From: Tethya wilhelma
Taxonomy: Eukaryota > Porifera > Demospongiae > Tethyida > Tethyidae
DNA: 64,000 nucleotides
Assembly: GCA_964030475.1 (NCBI GenBank)
Contig: CAXIPT010000005.1
Location: forward strand, 4,072,650 to 4,136,649
Reading direction: 5' to 3'
The notes under the pieces were generated by a model, which saw only the letters and a list, made by a program, of their open reading frames with translations, was not told where the DNA came from and searched no databases. Position numbers and translations under genes: made by a program. The number at the start of each line of letters is the position of its first letter. Position 1 is the first letter of the stretch. Of the stretch, positions 1 to 10,800 are shown piece by piece.

Positions 1-233
1 TCAATTTCTGACTGAGTGAGATCCACTGCTGATGCCTTGAGAAGTTCTAAACTGATATCTGGTCTGTTCGTAAACCGTCGCAGGTGGATCAAAAAGAAGA
101 GCCTGTCCTTCAGAAGGTTGCCATTCCCCCACTCCTGGCTGGTCTTGTGCATGAGAGTGGTCTTCCCACATCCAGGACGTCCTTCAAACAAAACCCTCGC
201 ACCATCCTCCAGCCCCTCAAAGACAACGTAATA
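1..233 (-). CDS. NACHT-domain (NLR-like) fragment, partial at window edge
   Basis: Read on the minus strand this is an open frame starting at the ambiguous base 234 and running off the left edge. It encodes a Walker A P-loop (EGRPGCGKTT) followed by about 45 residues including FFLIHLRRF. That order is typical of the start of a NACHT NTPase domain as found in NOD-like receptors, which sense danger signals and oligomerise through this domain. Sponges are known to carry many such genes. Only the first part of the domain is in view, so C-terminal repeats and any N-terminal Death domain cannot be judged. Upstream, the frame continues without a stop into transposase-derived sequence, which is either a fusion or a mis-join at the N. 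Confidence 0.72.
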
Positions 234-234
234 N

Positions 235-1587
235 CTTCTGTGAGATTTCACAGCTGTCTTATACTTCTTCAGTGCGTCGTCCAACTCAGCTCCTTGTGTC
301 AATCCCTCTAAATACCCATACATATAGTGCTTCACTTTTCTAAAATGTTTTTTGATATTTTCAACTGATACGGTATCATACGATAGAGGGATATTCTTCC
401 GTAACGAAGGCAGTGTGTACTTGCAGTGTCCTTTGGTGTATCATTTCAGCTGTGCCCAGACTCTTTCGATTGGATTTAGTTCTGGGTGGAATTTTGGTAG
501 AAATATACATACATGACCCTCTTTAGGGCCGGTAGACGGATTTATCCGCACGCGCGTATTCAACGATCGCGTAATCTGCGATTTTTCGCATTTTTTTATT
601 TTAAGCCATAGCGTTTGAGCTATGAGCTTTAGACTTGCTGTGCAGTTAGGTAAGGAAGCGCACTACTAAAATACCAAGTAAGAGTCAGGTCTGATTAGTG
701 GGAGGGGAGATATAGGCTTTAGAGTTCAAAGGTCGCGATCGCGGCGAGATCGTGACCTTTGGTTTTAAACTCACGTTTTTTTCTTAGTGCTTTGCAGGAG
801 AAGCTTGACGCTAGCTATGGAGGTGCAGGGAGGCTAAGGCTATACCTGCATACAAGCGCTTTTGCAGTGCTGCTCTTCAAGCTGGAAAAAAAGCCTAAAG
901 TATGCAGGTCGTTTGGCGAACTTTGACCCCTTACGTTTTTGCAAGCTTTTAAAGTTAATAAAAGCAAATTTAGAACTAATTTGATATAGCCATGGCTTAG
1001 TACAACCATAGCTAAGCTCAACTAGCTACAAAAGAGAGTGACTAAGGCTAAAGCAAGAACAAAAATGTACAAAAACCTAGGTTAATTAAATATTCATAAA
1101 ATCTAATTAAGTATGCATAATAAATTTAGGCCCTAAAGAGCTTCTTAACTAAGAACTGTTGTATCATATTTTTTTCATTTTTGAAATCAGGATGGTTTCC
1201 TAATACTTTACGCATCCAGTCTCCATTTTTCCCAGCAGTTGAGATTTCTCTTTCTTCAAGGACTTGTTTCATACCCTTTGGTACCTTTTCTCCCCTAACC
1301 ATATTGTACATCTTCTGTTCTTGACCATCATAAATAGTGTCCTTCATGAGCCTTTGTTTGCCTCCAGGTTTCACATTCATGTGGCTTACTTCCAAGGCGT
1401 CGTCAGCCATAGCAGAGTGACAGCTGCTATGGTCGAATACCCATACGTGTCGCCATCCATCAGATTTGGGGTATTTAATCTCTGCAATAACCACGGCCTT
1501 TTCCATTTGAGAAACAAATTTGTTACCAGTCCAATAACCTTCCCTGCTCTCCCCATACTCTAAAAATTCCCGTGCGTATTTTTGAAT
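235..1587 (-). pseudogene. DDE transposase remnant, interrupted by an insertion
   Basis: Two minus-strand blocks belong to one DDE-superfamily transposase. The N-proximal block (1126-1587) carries HVWVFDHSSCH, the usual setting of the second catalytic Asp, followed by NVKPGGKQ. The C-proximal block (235-530) carries LPKFHPELNPIERVWAQLK, the classic setting of the third acidic residue. The break between them (after FLVKK, resuming at EGHVCIF) is a separate element of about 600 bp. A TGA at 441-443 replaces an expected codon just after AQLK, so the gene is dead even without the insertion. The exact transposase subfamily is not certain. The block ends at base 234, directly against the NACHT fragment. 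Confidence 0.75.
519..1140. mobile_element. TIR element inserted in the DDE transposase
   Basis: The insertion is bounded by the 12-base inverted pair CTCTTTAGGGCC (519-530) and its complement (1129-1140), and it splits the transposase reading frame exactly. I see no coding potential inside. It is a small non-autonomous DNA element nested in an older transposon. The precise target-site duplication is unclear because the terminal bases can be assigned either to the element or to the target. Confidence 0.6.
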
Positions 1588-1715
1588 GTTTGATTATGGT
1601 ACTTGTGATATTGAACGATAGAAATCATTCTGGCACTTGGTCAAGGGCAGCAATAATCAGTAAGTGGTTTGTATCGTGCACTTTATTTTTTTAAAAAAAA
1701 TTCTTTGTTGTTTAG

Positions 1716-1880
1716 ATTGTTTGTATTGCGATAACAGTAACTGTTGCTGTACTAATGAAAGAACAAATTGTGTTTATTTCTCATTCCACCTGGATTCTGC
1801 TCTCCACCACCTCCCAACCCTATTTCTACTGTTGCTTATTTTGCTATGTGGAGATGTGGAAAAGAACCCTGGACCTCCAG
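1716..1880 (+). CDS. First visible exon: hydrophobic leader with 2A ribosome-skipping motif
   Basis: The exon encodes a Cys-rich stretch, then a strongly hydrophobic run (LPTLFLLLLILLC), then GDVEKNPGP, which fits the D(V/I)ExNPGP consensus at every position. Such sequences stop peptide-bond formation between Gly and the last Pro while translation continues. In some invertebrate NLR-type proteins N-terminal 2A leaders are known to act as signal sequences when skipping fails. The donor is CCAG|GTAC at 1880/1881 and leaves phase 1. The acceptor at 1714-1715 (TTTAG) is my choice. The open frame extends upstream to 1664 but only through a GTG, so the true initiator Met lies elsewhere. Confidence 0.72.
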
Positions 1881-4800
1881 GTACTAAGTTATTGGCTACG
1901 CTGTTATGTTTTACTGTACTGAAAACAACAGAGCCAGGAAAAACCGTCAAGTCAGTTTATATCACATGAAAATCACAGTTAGAAAATTTTTGAGATCTAT
2001 ATATACAGATAGATGCCAAAGGTTGATTATTGCAAGTAGCTAGTCCAATAACATTGTAACTTTATAACTATATATATTTAATTATTAATTCAACTAATGT
2101 TTAAGGTTCTGCAGGGTATACAGGCAAAATAATTGCGATACCAAACTACATTATTCAGTATTTAACAAAAACTGCTCATTGCACAGTACTGAGACTCCAG
2201 GTCAGCTCACTGTTAGAGTGTTTCGTTCATCATTCCATGGCCACAAAAACTCTTTGCCAGTCCCTAGTTAACATAATAGACATTGTCAAGCTCTGAAAGC
2301 ACTAAAACAAAGATGAACTACAGTAACCTTATCTATGCCTTTGTTTGATGTCAAAAATTTTATAGCCATATCTCCACCATTTTGAACTAAGCTGATACTG
2401 ATTTTGACAAAAAAAAAAAAACTTCGTTTCATTTAATTAAATACCAATGGTATCCCGGAACCTTAATCAACATGCCAAGGGCCAAAACTGAAACGAAGCA
2501 GACTCTACAAACTCCAACACCTATAGACCAAGGACAGGAAAGACAATAAAAATATTCATTATTGTTTGTGAAATTTAATTTAATCTTTATTATTGCTAAC
2601 CAGTATTAAATTTGATGATAACTGCCAAATTAAGAGCATAATTATAAACACATATTAAGGACAACACGTGCAGTACCCTCCTATGCAACTCATCACTAGA
2701 ATACTGATACCAACAAGGCTGATTATATCAGTACATGCGCATGTAATTCCCACCCATCCTGATTGTAGCACATAAAATAAGGGTACTGCATGCAGCAATA
2801 CTAAAAAGGATCTTTATTAATACATTTTTATTTAGTACTCCCTGGGGTGTGTATTAGCGTAAAGCCCTTAGGTTTAAATTGTAATTGCAAACTTCATACA
2901 TATGTACCATATATTCCTTATTATATAGGTCTTACTGATTGTGACATGAAAACTTTGATGGAAAAGCTAAAATCAGTAAAAGTCTTGTGGTATCAAATTG
3001 GAATTCACCTTGGAATCGAAACATTTCACCTTAACACTATTGAAGATCAACATAGTGATATGAGCAGAAGACTCACCCAAACTTTGCAGTACTGGTTGGA
3101 TGGAAATACAAAAGTTTCAATTTGTTGGGAGTCTATTGTTGATGTTCTAAAATCTGTCAACAAACCAATATTAGCAGATCAACTATACAAGGAGTATTGT
3201 TGCACAGGTGTTCAAGGTAATCAGTATAATATGAATAAGTAGATTATATTCATACGTATGTATAGAACAACAACCTACAACCTATTATTCCTTATAGTCT
3301 GACTTTTATTCATGTACAATATGAATATTATGGTTTTAAATGTTTGTGGTTGATGGAATTGTTTTTTTGCACTTCACATATTCATTAATAATTAGCCTGT
3401 GTACCTATAGCCTTGTTTCTGGGCTTTACCCCTCCTTACTTTTGGAAGAAAAAATATTAGATAGGGGAACAAGCACTTGCGACTAACTTTATAATGGTAG
3501 CATTTCTTGTGCATGCTTCTTAAGAATGTTGGGTATACATATTAGTGCTTGTTCCCCTATCTAATATTTTTTCTTCCAAAAGTAAGGAGGGGTAAAGCCC
3601 AGAAACAAGGCTAGGTACACAGGCTAATTATTAATGAATATGTGAACTGCAAAAAAACAATTCCATCAACCACAAACATTTTAAACCATAATATTCATAT
3701 ACGTACATACGTAAAAGGAATAATGGGTTGTAGGTTGTTGTTCTATACATACGTATGAATATGTACCCAACATCTTAAGAAGCATGCACAAGAAATGCTA
3801 CCATGCTACCAATCAAACATGTACACTTAGTAGGCTACAATATATTGTAGCCTACTAAGTGTACATGTATTTATTGATTGGGCATGTACATTTAAGGTTC
3901 CGGGATACGTTGGTATTTAATTATTAACCAAAATGAGAAATTTTTTAGTCAAAATCAGTATCAACTTAGTTCAAAATGGTGGAGATAAAGCGTATGGCCA
4001 TGAAATTTTTGACATCAAACATATATTGGCATAGGAATACTGCTTCATAAAATGAATGAAACACTCGAACAGTGAGCAAACCAAATCTCTGCGTGAGTTG
4101 AAAATCAACAAACCTCACTACTTTTCCCAAGCAAGTACGTGATTTTTTAAAACTCTTCACTCTAGACCCTCACAATTACATGCAGTTGTATTTTTGTATG
4201 TCTACCTTGATTACTCCACTAAGCCTACTGTTACAGATACACTGTTAAAATGATGTGTCACACAACACATTAGGTTCACACAACTGCTTATAAGTTAAGC
4301 GTGCAATGAGCAGCTTTTGTTCAATACTGATTAATGTGCAGTTTGGTCTTAAAATTATTTTACCTTTATCCCAGAACCTTAACTGTCTTGGTGTGTGCAT
4401 AGCACATGCAGAGAGTTATGCTATAGTTATATTTTGTCTACTACCATAGATCGGACAAAATGACTACCGTAATCCTCTGCACGTGCTATGCACGCAGCAA
4501 GGCTTAAAATGGAGTAACCAATTATGTACAGTAGTAGTAGTTTGCAACCAACTACAACATATGCTGTATTTAGTGGTTTCACTATTATAGCGCATGGCTT
4601 CTGTGCATTCCAGCATCACCCTAAGCTTTCTTTTCCTTTCTTTCTCCTATGACCCCCTTATAAGGTGACATATATTTACATGTAGATACAATTATTTGCA
4701 GTTTTTCCCCCCACAAAATTTCCTGTTTTGCGGTTTGTTGAAAATGATAAGTCATTCATGACGTACTGTAGTATACATTCCTGCCATGTTCAATCCTTAC

Positions 4801-7800
4801 CGCTCTCAACCTCTCCGCACTAGAAAAATTGTCATTGATGTTATAGCATAGCAGTAGGGGAGGAGCCGGTACTATAGCATAAAGTGCATACATGGTTTAG
4901 ACTACCACACAGTGAAGTGGTGTACATCGTTACATCACTACACATAGTGTGGTGAAGTGAGGGCTATAGTATACCAACTTTATAATCATTACAAGTAAAA
5001 AAAAAACATTGGAAATGTATAATGAGACATAGGAATGGCCAAATCGTAAAAAGAAAGCAAACAAGATGGAAACAAGATGGATCGGCTGTTTGAGTGTGTG
5101 TGGATTACTTCCCGTGTGGGCTGCATGTAGTACTCTCTTCCCATGTCAAGTCCCTCATGTTGCCCAGAGGAATAATTCTTTACACACTCAAATAGCCATT
5201 CCATCTTGTTTGCTTTCTTTTTACGATTTGGCCATTCCTATGTCTCATTACATTTCCAATTTTTTTTTCATTTTTTTCATAATTTTATGAATCACATTTG
5301 AGTTTGTGTGTATATGGTAGTTTCTTGTACACTATCAGCACAGATATTCTAGCTTATAAATATAATCTATGCTATCAGTAAAGTGAAGCATCTCAGTAGG
5401 TTGGAGCTGTATCTAACAAAATTTACTTGCTTGCTCATCTTCTTATAATGACAACTAGTATAGTAGTCTATTTACCTCCTAAATATTGAAGACTGAAAGG
5501 TTACAGAGACTTCAGCACAACCAGAAACCTTCAGGTAAACACATGCTTGCCAGTTGCTTCTGCTCATACATAAATACATGCTGTAGTTATAGGACTGGAT
5601 CGTCAAGAAAGAAAGCAAAAGACTAACATGAGTCAAAATCAAAAGGATTGGATCGTCAATTTAGAAAACTACTTTTAGGTTTGGTCCAGAAATGCAAGTT
5701 AGCAATGTAAACCGTTGCTAGAAGTCGGCCAAGAGACTCTTCAAGCCATAGCAGCTAGTAAAATGTGTTAATTTTGTTTAGTTTCTCTACCAGAGTCCAT
5801 TTATCAGACAGGATCGGATCATCAATTCTAAAAACTACTTTTAGGTTTGCCGTCAGTTGGCCAAAAATGCCATTTAGGAATGGAATCTGTCATTAAAAGT
5901 CGCTCCAGAGACTCTTCGAGCCATACATAGCAATAAAATCTGCTTACAAGCTTTGTTGAACTGTTCTAGTTCTCAGAAAGGTGTGTCGACACCACCACAC
6001 CACCATCACCACCACCACACCACCACCACCACCACCACTTGCATAATTTTTCCCCGTATACAGCAATCCTAGCCTCGTTTTGCTCGGAATAACTTGTCTA
6101 TCTGGAAAAGGGTCACCAATTTGATTTCCAAAGTAGCTAATGAATTAGTAATGAGTATAGAACTTGAATGAATGGCTGCTATATGGAGAAGGTGCTTTCT
6201 TGTATCTAGCGACTCAGCTAGAGAGATGAATAACCGATGCACAAAGCACGTGAAGACAAAGAAACCAAGTTTATTCGTTCAAGAATCAGCTTCTGAAAGT
6301 AAGCGGTGTTTGAGAAGTCGTTCCAAGATAGAAGAAGAAGAAGAAGAAGAAGAAGAAGAAGAAGAAGAAGAAGAAGAAGAAGAAGAAGAAGAAGAAGAAG
6401 AAGAAGAAGAAGAAGAAAAAGAAGAAGAAAATTGGAGGTTTGGCATATTTTAGTCTGTTGCTTTAATGATGGTTTTAGGCCATGTTTATGGTCTCATTAG
6501 AAAGAGAATGAGCTAAATAGTAGCTTTAGAAGAAGAACACACATAAGTACACATACCTTACCACAAGTTATTATTCCACACCTGATTTGGGTGTCATATG
6601 TTGCATGGCTTCTGACTTATAAGCCTCTGAAATTTGCCATTTTTGATCATTTCTTGCCGCTTAATAGCAAATAACTTTTTTTCTGATTGTTTCCAGCTAC
6701 TGAGACTGGTACCATTGTACTCGGTAAAAAATTTCGCTTCAAATGATATACTTGAAGTTGGTGGTCATTCGGTAGCAGGTTAAAGGTCATTTTTTGAAGA
6801 CGTTACTAAAAAAAGACGTCTTTTTTTTTCCCCGCAATTTTTTTACAATATTATCTGCAAAAATTGTTCCTTATTATGTACAAGTTTGGTAATGGGATCT
6901 AAATGGGATCAGAAGATACAGGACTAAACATACACTTTTGTTCAAAATCCATGAAAGAAAAATACTTATAAATTAAAATACTCTACTCAGGCATATGTTT
7001 TGACCTGTATCTCCTGATCCCATATAGATCCCATCACCAAACTTATACAAAATAAAGGACGATTTTTGTAGATTACATTGAGTGAAAATTACGCAAAAAA
7101 AAGACGTCTTTTTTAGTAACGCTCAATTATAGATTTAAAATATAACCTTTGACCTGCTAGCGAGTGACCATCAACTTCAAGTATATCATCTGAAGCAAAA
7201 TTTCATGCCGAGTACAATGGTATCAGTCTTGGCAGCTAAAAACAATCAGAGCATTAGTTATTTGCTAATAAATGGTGAAATGTCATCAAAAAATGGCAAA
7301 TTTCGGACGCTTATAAGTCAGAAGCCATGTAACATATGACACCCAAATCAGGTGTGGGATAATAACTTGTGGTAAGGTATGTGTACCTCAAGTTTTGTTG
7401 AATTCCATGAGGTTGCTCATTTTTTTGTGTTGACTTGGCATGGAATTGCTCAGCTGTTTCTTTTCATGTGCCACTTAGAAACAAGGAAACAAGCCCACAT
7501 ATATGACCTGACAAACAAAAACCTGACGTTTGGGAATTTCTGCGAATTTTGAGTTAGCTATTCCACGTATATCTAGGCCTTCCCAGGAAGCACATATCAA
7601 AATTTGATGCGCATAGCTATAGTAGTTTTCTATATATAGCGCTCTTGCAAGCAGCCCTGCCTCCACTCATGGCTTCCTAGAAAACCAGTTGTAAAGTTGT
7701 TGCTAGGTAAACTGTGGGCGGTCCGTATACTCTCCGTATATCATAATTCTGAGCGAAGCAAGGCTATACCCGGGCTGCATTGAGAATAGTGGTGGTGGTG

Positions 7801-10800
7801 GTGGTGGTGGTGGTAATGTTTGGGCAAAATTGTGAAAAGTCGCTCTAAGTTGCTCTAGCTTCAAGTTCGGATGGAATAACTTCATGTTCTCACTTACCTC
7901 GAATTAAGGTAGGACTGTCTATGTTGTATGAATCAAATTTCTACTTCTAGCTGGTTTTCTGGACGCCAGCACGAATCACCTGATTTTAGTTTTCAAAACT
8001 GACGACCCAAGACAAAATTCTAACTTCTCTTTACTTCAATTTTGCTTAAATAACTGCTAATATAGACTTGCTATGGATGTAAAACTCTTTGAGTTTGCTT
8101 TATAAGTCAGCTTTCTGCTTCTAGCTGGCTTTCTGGATGTAAGTCCAAAATTAGCTGAATTACATTTTCGAAATTGACGACCCTGACTTTGTTCTAAGTA
8201 CTTGAAAACAAAAGAAAAAGGTGTGCACGCTGGTAAAGTGGTAGATTCTAGGTAGAATAAGTTTTAGGAACTAAGGTAAGCCTCAGAATAACCTGTATGC
8301 GATCGCATACAGGGTGAGGCCACACCCGGCATGAGCAGATGTGCTGCTCTATGTTGGCGCTTGAATTAGGCAAGCACATCAGAAGCTTTAGTTTATCTAT
8401 TTGTGCAGCCAACAAAATTCTGTAAACAAAAGCCTATAAAACAGAAATAACACTGAACAATAATTCATTTTTAGTGGCAGCTGCCTATCTCATTAATATT
8501 CGCTACGGTCTGTTGCACAGCATAGCAACTGTTCTCCGTGTTGCAACTGAATAGAAAAGAACAAGGCTGATATTACCATCTAGCCTCATTCCCAGGCTCC
8601 TCCTTCACGAATATTTTATTCAAAAGTAAGGAAGGAAAGAGCAAGGTACCTGTAGTCACAAAAGTGACCGTACAGGGTAGACGTCTGGTACACGTGAGTC
8701 CACTCAGTATTACGCGCTTTATCTAAAATGCGTCACACACATGTTCTAGTCAGTTGATGTGAGCAAAAATTTTAGCGTATCTACGAGCTCTGTGAGAGCT
8801 AGACGTAGAAGACGATAGGAATAGACAAGAAAAAAGCAACCAGTAGTCTCCGACGATTGTCTAAAAAGCAAAAGATAAATGGCAGTCTCCTGAATCTTTG
8901 GTTCTGTGTCCAGTCTTGATCTTTCAGTCTGACCAAACCAAGATACAAAACAAAACTGACGATCACAAACGCTGTTTGGGAAGTACATCTTAATTCTTAG
9001 CACACAAGAAATGACTTTAAACAAGCACATGGTAGGGTTTTTTTTAAGCATTCTTCTGTTCTGTTCTTTTCGGGGTCGCTCCCAGGAAACTTTCACTAGC
9101 TAACTAACCTGAATTACGTAAAATAGTACGTCACTCACATGACTACTGGTACCAGGCTCTCTTCTTCCTTATTTTTGAAGAAAAATATTCGTGAAGGAAG
9201 AGCCTAAAGTCCATCTGGTTTGAGAATGCTGCCGGAAGTGAATTAATGAGATTTATAACCATACTTTTTCTATGGGACAAAATAGCTAACTTTTGACTGG
9301 TAAGGTGTAGGAAGCTGAAAAAGCAACCAAAAGGACGGGGAGATCGAGCGCTTTCCAATGGTGCTTGCATGAAATTTTAAAATCGGTTGGATATTTAGAA
9401 AGTTATTCAAGTTTTTCTACCGGCATTCTCAAACCAGATGGACTTTAGTAACGAGGCTAATTACCGTCTATATCTCTGCAATAGAAGCAGCATCCACCCC
9501 TCAAATTTTGCATATGGCATGCTGAAATCTATCCGTGTAGTAAAAAAAATTTGTGCAAAAACGTGAATTAAACTAAAACTGCAGTTTACTTGAAAAACAA
9601 TAATTTCCGAAACGTCAGGTATTCGCTTGACACGTCACATATACGTCACTTCCCTAAAAACAGGCAGTTGCTCTATAGTAACATGACATCAAGTGTGTGT
9701 GTGTTTTGTTGAAAAAACAGTGAGAGAAGGAGCGTGTAGCTATAGTAGCTGTGCCTGAAAAATGTTTCTCTGTTGCCAGAAAACTTTCTATGTTACCCGA
9801 AAACTTGTCAAATTGAGTCAGAAAGTTAGTATCTGTGATTGTTCCATGGTAGAAATCTCAGTGTTGTTGAGACGGCAAACTTTCTCTGTGTTCTTTTGGT
9901 GGATCATCTAGACAGAAATTAGTTCGCTAACCATTGTAGCTACACAACTCAACCTTTCTTCATGGCCCATGCAATAAGTAATACTTATTGCAAGAGAAGG
10001 ATGGCCAAATACGATGTGTGTGTGNGGGGGAGGGAAGAAGTGCTAGTAGCACTCAGCTTGAAATAATCCTAATGCATTTGCATTGTTATCATTGTGTTCA
10101 TTGTTGATTTTATATAGAGAAATCATTGGAGTCTAACATTCAAGCTGCACAAGCAAAGCAAAAAGTTTCTAATCTTGTGGAGACCACAAAGTGCTATTCA
10201 TTTCCTAATTTAGTTCTGAGTGGCCTTTGTGATTCTGAACGTGAAATTTTCCAAGCCAGACTTTATGCAGACTCAGTTAGTATGATGAGTAAATTCCAAA
10301 ATCTTTTAGATTCAACCATGGAATCTTTGGAAGCACGTCAAGTACCTGTAAGAAAAGTTTTGACACGAATCATGGGATTTGGAGCATTTGAGCAAGTTTA
10401 TCCAGATCCACCTGATTATGATCAACCTATACTAAAGCATGAACTGAGCAGATTACGATCTGAAAGTAGTACATCATTTGATGATATCCAATTTGTCATA
10501 TCAAAATACTCATCTTTCTTCAACTACCACATTGTTGAGCAGATAGTAAAAGCTTTAGGTACACCAAAAGATCGATTGGAGTTTGAAGAATATGAACGTG
10601 CTTTTGTGGATTATGCCAAAAGAAAAGTATACGAATGCCCATCAGAATTTGGAAATGTGGATAATACCAACCAAGCCAAAATTTTTGCTAAGCTTGATGA
10701 CAGCTTTGACAGTTGCACTCTAAGTCATCTGAAACTTTTCAATGGCAAGCTATCCGAACTGTTTAACTTAGCTGGAGGAGCGCTGCAGCTTGTATCTGTG

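Noticed and set aside
1664..1715. Start of the 2A protein at 1664
   Set aside because: The codon at 1664 is GTG and no ATG is in frame before the motif. The sequence looks intronic up to TTTAG at 1711-1715.
1716..1880. 2A motif as evidence of an inserted RNA virus
   Set aside because: No polymerase, capsid or protease sequence is nearby, and the motif is spliced in phase to a Death-domain exon. Cellular 2A sequences are known in sponges and sea urchins.
6172..6500. Two ORFs rich in Glu or Arg
   Set aside because: They are translations of the GAA microsatellite in different frames within a repeat copy.
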